Shown here piece by piece: positions 42,880 to 51,435 of a stretch of DNA of 64,000 nucleotides. The notes under the pieces are model-generated. The model saw only the letters and a list, made by a program, of their open reading frames with translations, did not search any database and had not been told where the DNA came from. Position numbers and translations under genes: made by a program. The stretch lies in assembly GCA_947498595.1 (NCBI GenBank), contig CANMKX010000001.1:186001-250000 (forward strand), read 5' to 3'. The DNA is from an uncultured Aquimarina sp. (GTDB taxonomy: Bacteria; Bacteroidota; Bacteroidia; Flavobacteriales; Flavobacteriaceae). How positions within the stretch are numbered: the first letter of the stretch is position 1; every line of letters begins with the position of its first letter.

Positions 42880-45150
42880 ATGAATACTGCAAGCGTAATT
42901 ACGACTATACCATTTGATTTTAAAATTGTAAGTCAAAATCAAAGTGATGTCCTTTTTATAACAGATAATCCTAATGGAGAAACTGTAAATATAAGTGTAA
43001 CAAATCAAACAGGAAACCCTGTAACTTATATGTCGCTGGCTGGAGCAGAAGCTACAGTAAATAATCATCATTTTGAGATTCGTTTTAGACCAGGGATTTT
43101 GGATGTTAATTCTATAGGAGCAATTAATATTTTAAATGATGGATGGTCAGCTAATGCATCTGTAAGTACTTTAGATGGAACAGTGTCTGTATATGTATTA
43201 AAAACTTTGACAGGAACGCTAAGTGTTAATGAAGAACTATCATTACAGCTTGGAAATATAAAAGTTGATGGAACAAGAGGCTCAAGAAGTAGTAATGTAG
43301 AAGTTAACTTTAAAAAGTTAGCTGTTCAAGATAATGAATTTTCGGGAAGAGATCTTGAACGCGTAGGAATTATAAATCAAGTAGGTTTGGTTGATATGCC
43401 GCTTAGATTTTATTTTAGATATTTTAATAAAGTTCTGAATAATAATCAGCCTCAGAAACTTGAATTAAATCTATTTAATAGTTCTAATCAAAATGAAATC
43501 AAATTGACCTCGAAAAGTCAATTTATCATAACATTTGATAAAGCAGGAGAACCTGCATTGCATAGCAATATAATGGACATTGCAAATGTTAGTATTACAG
43601 CAGAAGCAGAGAATGTTGTTGGGAAATTTAGAATACAAAGTCCAGATTCACAAGATCAAAACCCTCAATGGATTATTTCGGTAGTAGAAGGAGAAGAAGT
43701 TAAGGTTCAAAATGGAGAAAATTTATGTTTTAATATTAGTAATATTAAAGCCGATCAAGCTGGATTAACCAATATGTATGTAGACTACCGTAATATTCCT
43801 AATTATCAGGATGGAATGGTGATTTTAAATATTGAACGTACTCCAATTCATATAAGCGCTGGTACAGCAGATTCTGCCGATTACGTTGGAATTGGCATTA
43901 ATAGCCCTCAAGAAAAATTACATATATCTTCTGGGAATTTACGAGTAGATGGAGGAGAAATAAAGAGTGTAAGTAGTATTAAATTTCGCCCAGATATAGA
44001 TAACAATGGAGATGATGCAATTGTCTTTCAAAATTCAACCGGAGGAGAAAACGCTAGAATTCATACAAATGGAAATGTAGGGATTGGTACTAATAGCCCT
44101 AATGTAAAATTAGAAGTTAGAGGAGATTCGTCAAATGCTAATGTACAAGTTTTAGGAACAGATGCAACCAATGCGACATGGAGATTAGCAACACCAAGTT
44201 CAGGAACGGTAGCTTTTGGAGGAAACAGTGATCACAATGTAGATTTAGGATATTTTAGTAATGACAATAGCTCATTTACTACAAGATTACGAGTAGAACG
44301 TAATTCTGGTTTTGTTGGAATTGGTACTACAGATCCAGAGGAGAAATTACACGTTTTAGATGGGCATATAAGAGTTGATAACGGAGAGTTTCAAAGTCAT
44401 GGACAATTAATACTCCACCCAGATGTAGACGAGTCTGGGGATGATGTTGTTATTTTTAAAAATTCAGCAGGAGGAGAAAATGCAAGAATACATAGCAATG
44501 GTAATTTAGGATTAGGAACTACTGGTCCAGCAGAAAAAATACATGTGGTTAATGGACATATTCGTGTGGATGGTGGAGAATACCGTAGTCATGGACCTAT
44601 TGTGCTAAGACCAGATACCGATAATACAGGAGATAAGGATATTAAAATGTATGGACGAATTTTTGCCTTCCCTTCAGGAGAATCTTCTCTTCAAGTAATG
44701 GTAAGAAGCGGTGTTTCTGCTGTTAATGGAGGTAATGTTGTTAAATGGTCTGATGAACGATTAAAAAAGGATATTCAAAGCCTAGATCAGAAATCGATTT
44801 TAGACAAGATTAATCAATTAAATCCAATGACATTTAAATGGAACGAATTAGGAATTAATCAGTTCACAAAAGATGTAGAAAACGATTATAGATCTATTTC
44901 TGGAACCGAAGAAGATGATCAAGCATTATGGGAAGAGAAAAAAGCAGAAATAAGAGTTGAATGCGAAAAAGAGCAAATAGGATTTATTGCTCAAGAAGTT
45001 CAAGCTGTTGATAGCGAATGGGTAAAAGAAGGAGAAGATGGTTATATGCAATTATCAATGGAAAATATAACTACACATTTAGTTGCTGCTGTAAAAGAAT
45101 TAACAGCCAAAGTAACCTCACTAGAAGCTCAATTGGCTGCAAAAGAATAG
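42880..45150 (+). CDS. fibre-like protein with C-terminal S74 self-cleaving chaperone
   Basis: A 756-residue protein without signal peptide. Residues 1-325 are the same beta domain as in the 40787 protein. Residues about 340-600 hold repeats such as VGIGINSPQEKLHI, VGIGTNSPNVKLEV and VGIGTTDPEEKLHV, alternating with 'LRPDTDNTGDKDI'-type segments. The C-terminus is a peptidase S74 intramolecular chaperone: WSDERLKKDIQSL (Ser624-Asp625; cleavage is expected before Ser624), then MTFKWNELG, IGFIAQEVQAV and a C-terminal coiled coil. S74 domains trimerise and fold phage tail fibres and then cut themselves off. This strongly suggests a trimeric fibre product, perhaps also helping to fold its chaperone-less neighbour. 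Confidence 0.85.
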   Translation: MNTASVITTIPFDFKIVSQNQSDVLFITDNPNGETVNISVTNQTGNPVTYMSLAGAEATVNNHHFEIRFRPGILDVNSIGAINILNDGWSANASVSTLDGTVSVYVLKTLTGTLSVNEELSLQLGNIKVDGTRGSRSSNVEVNFKKLAVQDNEFSGRDLERVGIINQVGLVDMPLRFYFRYFNKVLNNNQPQKLELNLFNSSNQNEIKLTSKSQFIITFDKAGEPALHSNIMDIANVSITAEAENVVGKFRIQSPDSQDQNPQWIISVVEGEEVKVQNGENLCFNISNIKADQAGLTNMYVDYRNIPNYQDGMVILNIERTPIHISAGTADSADYVGIGINSPQEKLHISSGNLRVDGGEIKSVSSIKFRPDIDNNGDDAIVFQNSTGGENARIHTNGNVGIGTNSPNVKLEVRGDSSNANVQVLGTDATNATWRLATPSSGTVAFGGNSDHNVDLGYFSNDNSSFTTRLRVERNSGFVGIGTTDPEEKLHVLDGHIRVDNGEFQSHGQLILHPDVDESGDDVVIFKNSAGGENARIHSNGNLGLGTTGPAEKIHVVNGHIRVDGGEYRSHGPIVLRPDTDNTGDKDIKMYGRIFAFPSGESSLQVMVRSGVSAVNGGNVVKWSDERLKKDIQSLDQKSILDKINQLNPMTFKWNELGINQFTKDVENDYRSISGTEEDDQALWEEKKAEIRVECEKEQIGFIAQEVQAVDSEWVKEGEDGYMQLSMENITTHLVAAVKELTAKVTSLEAQLAAKE

Positions 45151-45339
45151 ATATATAAGGATCGATTATAATAAATAATAGCATTACATCCTGAGTGTTT
45201 GTACACCAATCCTTTTTTTAGAAAAAGAGCTATTAATATGTAAGCTAAAAAATATTGTGATTGAATCTATATAATATATGTATAATTAAAAAATTGTGTA
45301 AAACAAATTTAGCCCTAGATATTTAGTTGTTTTATGGAT

Positions 45340-45402
45340 AAGGAGTTGTGGCAGACTAACTATATATTTTTTTAATTTTCCCCTTTAAGTCCACAACTCC
45401 TT
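45340..45402 (+). repeat. hairpin element copy 3 (terminator-like)
   Basis: Perfect 12-bp arms AAGGAGTTGTGG (45340-45351) and CCACAACTCCTT (45391-45402), 39-nt loop, followed by TTTT. The lead TTAGTTGTTTTATGGATA resembles that of copies 1 and 2. It lies in the 399-bp gap 45151-45549, which has no ORF; a weaker AAGGAT/ATCCTT hairpin with T-run (45158-45217) follows the 42880 gene directly. Confidence 0.6.
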
Positions 45403-45474
45403 TTATTAATGAAAAACATATAAAGTAATATACTGCCCTCTTAGTTATTTATTACTATATACTTAAAGAGCTGT

Positions 45475-45530
45475 GACACTACCAACTAACTATTATTCTA
45501 ACCAATATTATGATCGTCACAGCTCTTTTT
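45475..45530 (+). repeat. hairpin element copy 4 (terminator-like)
   Basis: Perfect 13-bp arms AAAGAGCTGTGAC (45475-45487) and GTCACAGCTCTTT (45516-45528), followed by TT. Lead and loop (ACTAACTAT) resemble copy 3. Compared with copy 3 (GAGTTGTGG) two stem pairs have changed on both sides. It ends 20 bp before the DUF2272 gene. Confidence 0.6.
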
Positions 45531-45549
45531 CATAATTAATGCTATTACA

Positions 45550-46131
45550 ATGAGTGATTTTGTAGAAAGAATAAAAAATGTCTGTTATGCAGAATGGTTA
45601 CATTTTGGAAAACAAACTTATAGTATAACAAATAGTTTAACAAATCAAGGTATGCGAGAAACTGATGCAGGTTTTTGGCAACGTATAGGTGTGTATTGGG
45701 AACTTGGAACAGGTAGCGATAAAGATGGACAAGATACTGATTGGCCTTGGTCCGCAGCTTTTATATCTTATGTAATGAAAATGGCTGGAGCAGATAAAAG
45801 ATTTAAATATTCAACAAGACATTCAGATTATATCAATGAAAGTATACATGGTAATACTCGATTTTTTAAAGGGAGAAAACTAAATGAATATACTCCTAAG
45901 GTTGGTGATCTTGTATGCTATTCAAAACAACATGGAATAAGCCTTGATCAGTTACCCAAATATTATAAATCACATACAGATATTGTAGTAAATAAAACTC
46001 CTAAATACATCGAAGTAATAGGAGGAAATGTAGGGAATTCGGTATCAAAAAAATATTTAAAAATAGACGATAAAGGAAGGTTAATTGATACTAATCATAA
46101 GTGGTTTGTGATTATGGAAAATAAATTATAA
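45550..46131 (+). CDS. DUF2272-type protein
   Basis: A 193-residue protein without signal peptide. WPWSAAFISYVMKMAG (about residues 58-73), followed by a conserved His region (RHSDYINES), then TPKVGDLVCYSKQHG and THTDIVV-like strand, is the arrangement of DUF2272, which resembles CHAP/NlpC-P60 folds. In those peptidases the first motif has a catalytic Cys (WCA.F); here it is Ser (WSAAF), as I recall for DUF2272 in general, so hydrolase activity is uncertain. Position after the fibre genes is consistent with a cell-wall-acting or cargo protein. Confidence 0.65.
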   Translation: MSDFVERIKNVCYAEWLHFGKQTYSITNSLTNQGMRETDAGFWQRIGVYWELGTGSDKDGQDTDWPWSAAFISYVMKMAGADKRFKYSTRHSDYINESIHGNTRFFKGRKLNEYTPKVGDLVCYSKQHGISLDQLPKYYKSHTDIVVNKTPKYIEVIGGNVGNSVSKKYLKIDDKGRLIDTNHKWFVIMENKL

Positions 46132-46159
46132 CAATTAGAAAAACTTAAAAAAGAAGAAC

Positions 46160-47011
46160 ATGGCACAGTTTGTACCTTATAATTTTGCATTGACAAGTCC
46201 AATGGATTATGAATCAATATCAAATGATGTTGATTTAAAAGAATCAAAAGATTTGATTACAAAAATTTATAATAATGAAATAGCGTTACCTACCAGTGTG
46301 TCAGAGCTTACAGATGGAGAAGTTACACAGTACTATAAACTATCTGTAGACGCAGCAGCAGCTTTAAAAATACCATTTGGAACAACCGAAGGTAAATCTA
46401 CACGAGAAATTTGTATACAGCAATATGAGAAATACAAAATAATCACCGATGGTAGACAAAAAGTAAAAGTAGGAATAGGAATTAGATGGACAGCTAATGT
46501 GAAACGTAAATCTATTAGTGCAAAAGTTGATTCTCTTGCTGGAATTGCAGCTTCAGCAGAATTTGGACACGTTGATGCAACAATTAGATTTGAACAGATG
46601 GGAATGCATTCTCCAGAAATAACAGCGTTAATTCCTACTATAACTACACTTAATACAGATTCGTATGCTCAATTGAATACTGCTTTTGAAGGAGTTAAAA
46701 ATCTTATTTATGATGAGCAGACTGAAATTAGACCAGTAATTATTTCTGTTCTAGGAGATGTGAAACAACAAAAAGACGAAGGGATTTATGAAGAATCCTT
46801 AGCAAGAGTCTGGGGATTGAAATCAATACAACGAAAATGGAGTTTAAAAGAGTCTATGGACAAAGTTGATGGAGAATCAGAATTATTTCAAGACATTTTA
46901 AGAAATGTATATGCAGATATTACAGGTGTAACAGAATTAAATGAAGAACCAATACCTGAAAAAGCAGCCAAAGCTAAACGCTTATTAAAAGGATTCAGAA
47001 TTATAGATTAG
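46160..47011 (+). CDS. hypothetical protein of the large locus
   Basis: A 283-residue soluble protein beginning MAQFVPYNFALTSPMDYE. The first 100 residues are helical and acidic; GIRWTANVKRKSISAKVDSLAGIAASAEFGHVDATIRFEQMGM (about residues 112-155) is a Gly/Ala-rich beta-hairpin-like segment that looks membrane-active or structural; the rest is helical and ends in a Lys-rich tail. No family is recognised. It follows the DUF2272 gene by 28 bp and precedes the small membrane peptide by 16 bp, so all three likely form one transcript. Confidence 0.6.
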   Translation: MAQFVPYNFALTSPMDYESISNDVDLKESKDLITKIYNNEIALPTSVSELTDGEVTQYYKLSVDAAAALKIPFGTTEGKSTREICIQQYEKYKIITDGRQKVKVGIGIRWTANVKRKSISAKVDSLAGIAASAEFGHVDATIRFEQMGMHSPEITALIPTITTLNTDSYAQLNTAFEGVKNLIYDEQTEIRPVIISVLGDVKQQKDEGIYEESLARVWGLKSIQRKWSLKESMDKVDGESELFQDILRNVYADITGVTELNEEPIPEKAAKAKRLLKGFRIID

Positions 47012-47027
47012 ACGTAGTTAAAAGAAA

Positions 47028-47186
47028 ATGGTTATGAGCAAACTGCTAAAAATACTTTTGAGTATTGTTATTTTCTTTTTAGGCTTGATGATAGGATTAG
47101 TCTTTATGGTATCCATTTTTACAATAGGAATCAAAACCATTTTTAATAAGAAAATTGATACGAAATATAAATTGCAAGATCAATAA
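47028..47186 (+). CDS. 52-aa single-span membrane peptide
   Basis: A short ORF with ATG at 47028 (a second ATG at 47034) and stop at 47184-47186. It encodes MVMSKLLKILLSIVIFFLG followed by a hydrophobic stretch to about residue 38 and then a Lys-rich tail (KTIFNKKIDTKYKLQDQ). It has one long or two short membrane helices with the positive end probably cytoplasmic. Its size and place (16 bp after the 46160 gene, 91 bp before the hydrolase gene) recall holin-like or small accessory peptides, but function is unknown. Confidence 0.45.
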   Translation: MVMSKLLKILLSIVIFFLGLMIGLVFMVSIFTIGIKTIFNKKIDTKYKLQDQ

Positions 47187-47277
47187 ACTCTTCTAATAAA
47201 TATCGTAATCATATCTAAATAAATCAAATAATAATCAGTAGTGTTTAGATTTTTAAACACAGTTAAATTCACGACAA

Positions 47278-48591
47278 ATGAAACAAGCAATATTTGTTGT
47301 TCATGGAATAGGTGAGCAAAAACCTTTAGAAACAATAAGAGGTTTTATAGATGGAATTATTAAAAATGATAAATCATCTAGAAGTTTAAAGTTTTTAAAA
47401 AACTATGATGAAAAGTTTAGTTATTATCGACTAAAAAAGAATGATAGAATTGAAGATAGAACCTATACTGTAACCGATTTTCATGAGTTCCATTGGGCAC
47501 ATTTAATGAAAGGAACCAAATTCATGCAAGTTTTTAGTTGGTTAGGAAGTTTATTGTTAACTAATCCAAAACATGTAACTAAAAGAATATTACCAATATG
47601 GTTAGCTTCTTGGCTTTTAATTCTGCTAAGCGCATCATCCTTCAGCTTTGGTATGTTCCCTATTATGGAAATAGGTGCGATCCTTAAAGAAGAAAGCTTA
47701 ATGTTTTCAGGAACAAGTACTGTATTATTATTTTTAATGAATCAAATATTTCTACTTTATATAGGAGATGCAGCAAGATATATGGGATTTTGTTCTAAAG
47801 ACATTAAAATTAGAAATAAGATAAAAAAAGAAGGAGTTGAAAGATTAAAAGAGCTGCATGAATCAGGAATCTATGATAGAATTATCGTGATAGGTCATAG
47901 TCTTGGATCTGTTATATCATACGATATTTTGACTGAATTGTGGGGAGAATCCAATAGATATTTTAAAAATGACATAGAAAATAAGCAGTTAGAATTAAAA
48001 CATTTTGAAGAAAAAGCTACGTATATCAATAATAAAGATAAAATTGAAAAAAGTGATATCAATAGATACCAACAATCTCAACATAGTCTTTGGTTAGAAC
48101 AACAGAAACTAGGTAATCCATGGTTAATATCAGATTTTCTAACCTTAGGAAGTCCTTTAGCACATGCTCAATTTTTAATGGCAAAATCTAAGAAAGATTT
48201 AAAAAAACGACAGCAAGAATGGGAATTACCAATTTGTCCACCAGTTTTTGATAATAATGGGTTATTAGATGATGATGTTATAGAATTAAAAAGAAACTAT
48301 AGACTTCATGAAAAAGCAGTTTTTGGCCCAACAAGATGGACTAATTTATATTTTCCAGGAGATATTATTGGAGGTAAGTTACAAGGTCTTTATGGTAAGG
48401 GAATTAAAGATATAAAAGTGAAAACTATTAATAAAGTAATGGCATATACACCTGTAAGTCACACTTTATATTGGGCTAATAAAAAAAGATCAAATCAATT
48501 AGAGAATAATGAAGAATTAAGTATTTCTGTATTACAAGAAATATTAAAGCTTGATGAATTTTCAAAAAAAGAATTAAAAAAAATTAGCTGA
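47278..48591 (+). CDS. membrane-associated alpha/beta hydrolase
   Basis: A 437-residue protein. FVVHGIGEQKP (residues 6-16) is the HG oxyanion motif at the start of an alpha/beta hydrolase, and IVIGHSLGSVISYDIL (about 202-217) is the nucleophile elbow GxSxG with Ser as nucleophile. Between them two hydrophobic segments (about 100-125 and 142-164) insert into the membrane. FLTLGSPLAHAQF (about 283-295) is a typical lipase-like strand. A catalytic His near HTLYW (about 395) is possible. It closes the large locus before a strong terminator. A lipase/esterase acting at a membrane is the simplest reading; it could be an effector or release factor. Confidence 0.75.
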   Translation: MKQAIFVVHGIGEQKPLETIRGFIDGIIKNDKSSRSLKFLKNYDEKFSYYRLKKNDRIEDRTYTVTDFHEFHWAHLMKGTKFMQVFSWLGSLLLTNPKHVTKRILPIWLASWLLILLSASSFSFGMFPIMEIGAILKEESLMFSGTSTVLLFLMNQIFLLYIGDAARYMGFCSKDIKIRNKIKKEGVERLKELHESGIYDRIIVIGHSLGSVISYDILTELWGESNRYFKNDIENKQLELKHFEEKATYINNKDKIEKSDINRYQQSQHSLWLEQQKLGNPWLISDFLTLGSPLAHAQFLMAKSKKDLKKRQQEWELPICPPVFDNNGLLDDDVIELKRNYRLHEKAVFGPTRWTNLYFPGDIIGGKLQGLYGKGIKDIKVKTINKVMAYTPVSHTLYWANKKRSNQLENNEELSISVLQEILKLDEFSKKELKKIS

Positions 48592-48627
48592 TTACATTAC
48601 AGTTATTTTGAGTTGTTTTTTTACATT

Positions 48628-48656
48628 AAAAAGGAGTCTTATAAGACTCCTTTTTT
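48628..48656. terminator. bidirectional terminator at the end of the large locus
   Basis: Perfect palindrome with arms AAAAAGGAGTCTTA (48628-48641) and TAAGACTCCTTTTT (48642-48655). It lies between the hydrolase gene (plus) and the convergent acetyltransferase gene (minus) and marks the end of the locus. Confidence 0.9.
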
Positions 48657-49202
48657 CTATTTTAAAGAATCGGCTGTAATCTTATATACAACACAATTCT
48701 GTAAACGAGGAAAATCTAATAACGAAGGGTGAATAAAATCACTTAGCTTAGACATTCCTATTTTTTTCATTATTGCAATTGATTTATTATTGATAGCTGG
48801 AGCCATTGATAATAATTCTTTTATCTGCAATGTATTAAAAGCATAATCAAGACATGCTTTAGCGCCTTCAGTTGCATAACCATTAAACCAAGAAGATCTT
48901 TTAAGGCGCCATCCTATATCTACAGAAGGATTAAATGGTGCGTCGAATGTCTGTCTTGACAATCCAATAAAACCAATAAATTCTTTGTTTTCTAAAATAT
49001 CAACAGCAAAATAACAAAAGTTAGTTTCTTCAAATTGCTGTTGCATACGCTCTATAAAATTTTGGGTATCTGATGTTGATGGGGTCATAGGGAAAAATTC
49101 CATGACAGTTTTATCAGTATTAATAACTGCCATAGGAGCCAAGTCATCCACAGTCCAATTACGAAAACCTAAGCGCGAAGAAGTAAATAAATAAGTACTC
49201 AT
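48657..49202 (-). CDS. GNAT acetyltransferase (RimJ/RimL type)
   Basis: About 181 residues from MSTYLFTSSRLGFRNWTVDDL. TSSRLGFRNWT is the usual opening strand of RimJ/RimL-like N-acetyltransferases; EFIGFIGLSRQ and PSVDIGWRLKRSSWFNGYATEGAKACLDYAF hold the acetyl-CoA-binding loop (R...xxGYAtEG), and NNKSIAIMKKIGM is the C-terminal motif. Acceptor unknown. An upstream start at 49235 would overlap the deaminase gene by 16 bp and add hydrophobic residues; I prefer the ATG at 49200-49202, 17 bp beyond the deaminase stop. It is cotranscribed with the deaminase gene. Confidence 0.85.
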   Translation of the reverse strand: MSTYLFTSSRLGFRNWTVDDLAPMAVINTDKTVMEFFPMTPSTSDTQNFIERMQQQFEETNFCYFAVDILENKEFIGFIGLSRQTFDAPFNPSVDIGWRLKRSSWFNGYATEGAKACLDYAFNTLQIKELLSMAPAINNKSIAIMKKIGMSKLSDFIHPSLLDFPRLQNCVVYKITADSLK

Positions 49203-49219
49203 AAAAAAAGAATAAAGAA

Positions 49220-49684
49220 TTATAAATATGGCCAATAAGCCTTATGTTGAGCAATAGCATCTTTTATAAGAATACCACCCAATACTTTTGGAGGATTCAT
49301 GGCGTTTTTAAAAACGTGCGTACTATGACAAGCAAGAAATTTACCTGCAATGAGATCAAGATCGTTAGCAGAAGCAGCATATACAATAGACGAAATGCCG
49401 CTCCAATAAATAGCACCAGAACACATAGCACATGGTTCAGTAGTGGTGTATAATGTAGCTAAAGCAAGTTGTTCTTGTGTAAATAGTTGAGATGCTTTTG
49501 AAACTAAATTAAGTTCGGCATGTCTAGTAACGTCATGATCTGTATGTATCGTATTCATAGCTTCCATAACAATATTGTCTTCCATAACTAAAACAGCTCC
49601 AAATGGATGATTTCCTTTTTGTACAGCCAAATTGGATAGGTATAATGCACGCTGCATATAACGTTCATGATCAATATGAGTCAT
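49220..49684 (-). CDS. nucleoside/cytidine-type deaminase
   Basis: A 154-residue zinc deaminase of the CMP/dCMP, guanine and tRNA-adenosine deaminase superfamily. The zinc motif is RHAELNLV (His and catalytic Glu, about residues 54-61) and TTEPCAMCSGAIYWSG (two zinc Cys, about 85-100). The sequence MTHIDHERYMQRALYLSNLAVQKGNHPFGAVLV is closest to guanine-deaminase/cytosine-deaminase-like members. It is the first gene of the deaminase-acetyltransferase pair. Confidence 0.85.
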   Translation of the reverse strand: MTHIDHERYMQRALYLSNLAVQKGNHPFGAVLVMEDNIVMEAMNTIHTDHDVTRHAELNLVSKASQLFTQEQLALATLYTTTEPCAMCSGAIYWSGISSIVYAASANDLDLIAGKFLACHSTHVFKNAMNPPKVLGGILIKDAIAQHKAYWPYL

Positions 49685-49730
49685 TAGATAAAGAATTAAA
49701 ATAGATTAAGAGCAAACGAAACTACAAAAT

Positions 49731-49766
49731 AAAACAGGAATTATACGATCATATAATTCCTGTTTT
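49731..49766. terminator. terminator after the PLP decarboxylase gene
   Basis: Stem AAAACAGGAATTATA (49731-49745) / TATAATTCCTGTTTT (49752-49766), 15 bp with a 6-nt loop. On the minus strand it follows the decarboxylase stop at 49786, with an A/T tail. Confidence 0.85.
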
Positions 49767-49785
49767 TATCTTAAAAAAGAGAAAA

Positions 49786-51234
49786 TTATGCTTCGATTTT
49801 AGCAAGCTCTTTCTCTCCATATAGTTCACATTGTTGTAACGTATCGAGAATATGATCCAAGGTTGTTCTAGGATTGATTAAACACATTCTTAATACAACT
49901 TGTCCTTGTAATACAGTTGTAACCAATAAAGCTTCTCTAGAAGAAACAATTTGATGAGAAATAGCTTGATTAACAGCATCTAGTTGGGCTTCAGATAAAT
50001 TTTTACCGATAGGGTTGTATCGATAATTAATAACTCCAAGAGTTGCAGGAGAAATAATTTCCCAAAGCATACTTTTTCTTAAAATACCTTCCAGTGTTTC
50101 TGCCAATTCGAGATTATACTGTATAGCTTTTTTAAAAGAGTCTAGACCAAAAGTTTTTAAAGACATATAAAACTTTAAAGCTCTAAAACGTCTTGTTAAT
50201 TGGATTCCATGATCATAAAAATTAATTTCAGATTCATTTCCTTCTACATCTCTTAGATATTCAGGCTTTTCACTAAAAGTTCCTCTTAACCAGTTATGGT
50301 CTTTTACTAATAAACAACCAATTTCATATGGCTGAAAAAACCACTTATGAGGATCTACAGTTAAAGAGTCTGCTTTTTCAATTCCTTTTAATAATTGCTT
50401 TCCTTCATCTCCTAAAATAGCGGCACCTCCATAAGCACCATCAACATGCATCCATAAATCTTCATTTTTACAAATTTTTGCAATTTCATCAAGAGGGTCA
50501 ACAGTACCAGTATTAGTTGTTCCAGCAGAAGCTATAATGCAAAAAGGTTGTAATCCTTCTAAACGATCTTTTGCAATAGCATTTTTAAGTTTATTAAGCG
50601 AAATTTTGAATTCGAGATCAGTAGGAATAATGCGAATCTGTTCTTTTTTAAAACCTATAACTTTTATAGCTTTTATATTAGAGGAATGCGCTTGATCAGA
50701 CAAATAAATAATAGCCTTAGAAAAATCTTGCCCACATTTTATACGTCTAGCAGTTACTAACGCTGTTAAATTTGCCATTGATCCACCACTAGTAAATATT
50801 CCACCTCCTTTTTTAGTAGGAAACCCAAATATATCCAGCAACCAGTTCATCGTTACGATTTCTAATTCTGCAGCAGCAGGAGAAGCAGCCCATCCACCAG
50901 AAAAAATATTAAACCCAGTTGCAATAGTATCCGCCATAGCACTTACATAATTGCTTGGACCCGGTACAAATGAAAAAGATTTGGGATGAGATACAATATT
51001 ACTATGAGGGATAACTTGATCCAATACAAAATCTAATACAGTATTAGGATCACTAGGTTTATTAGGTACATCCTCAACCAATAAAGAATCCATTTCTTCT
51101 CTAGAAGCAAGTGCTACTGGTTTTTTATCATTTTGTGTATCAAAATGTGCAACGATATGATCAACTATTTTGTAGCCGTATTGCTGCATTTCTTCTTTAG
51201 ATAAAGTCAATTGAGGGTTTATATCTTGAGCCAT
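49786..51234 (-). CDS. PLP-dependent group II amino-acid decarboxylase
   Basis: A 482-residue decarboxylase of the aromatic-L-amino-acid / glutamate / diaminobutyrate family. FTSGGSMANLTALVTAR (PLP phosphate region, about residues 155-171), HVDGAYGGAA (Asp that holds the pyridine ring, about 265-274) and TVDPHKWFFQPYEIG (the PLP-binding Lys, about 295-309) are all present. Length is normal for bacterial members. It is cytoplasmic. The exact substrate cannot be told from these motifs; aromatic amino acids or 2,4-diaminobutyrate are likely. Single-gene unit divergent from the cobalamin operon, with no polyamine or siderophore genes beside it. Confidence 0.88.
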   Translation of the reverse strand: MAQDINPQLTLSKEEMQQYGYKIVDHIVAHFDTQNDKKPVALASREEMDSLLVEDVPNKPSDPNTVLDFVLDQVIPHSNIVSHPKSFSFVPGPSNYVSAMADTIATGFNIFSGGWAASPAAAELEIVTMNWLLDIFGFPTKKGGGIFTSGGSMANLTALVTARRIKCGQDFSKAIIYLSDQAHSSNIKAIKVIGFKKEQIRIIPTDLEFKISLNKLKNAIAKDRLEGLQPFCIIASAGTTNTGTVDPLDEIAKICKNEDLWMHVDGAYGGAAILGDEGKQLLKGIEKADSLTVDPHKWFFQPYEIGCLLVKDHNWLRGTFSEKPEYLRDVEGNESEINFYDHGIQLTRRFRALKFYMSLKTFGLDSFKKAIQYNLELAETLEGILRKSMLWEIISPATLGVINYRYNPIGKNLSEAQLDAVNQAISHQIVSSREALLVTTVLQGQVVLRMCLINPRTTLDHILDTLQQCELYGEKELAKIEA

Positions 51235-51435
51235 ATATTTTACGAACTAAATGATTATGAAATCAGTTGCAAATTTACCGTAATTAGGAAAATAAATAGA
51301 TATCAAATTAAGAGAATTTTAACGAAATAAGAGGATTTATCAATACTAACTAAAAAGTGATAGATAAGAATCCGAATAACTAAAAAATTAACTAAAAAAG
51401 GAAATAATTGATTACGATATTACACTTGAATTAGA

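Noticed and set aside
42682..43071. Minus-strand ORF of 129 codons over the second fibre gene start
   Set aside because: It lies opposite the fibre coding region and a hairpin repeat, has no recognisable domain and odd composition; a shadow frame.
40787..45150. Invertible tail-fibre cassette
   Set aside because: Both fibre genes face the same way, no recombinase gene is near, and the hairpin repeats are same-orientation units rather than a flanking inverted pair.
26565..48591. Prophage or contractile injection system
   Set aside because: No integrase, terminase, portal, capsid, sheath, tube, baseplate or AAA+ protein is recognisable, and there are no attachment-site-like repeats or flanking tRNA.
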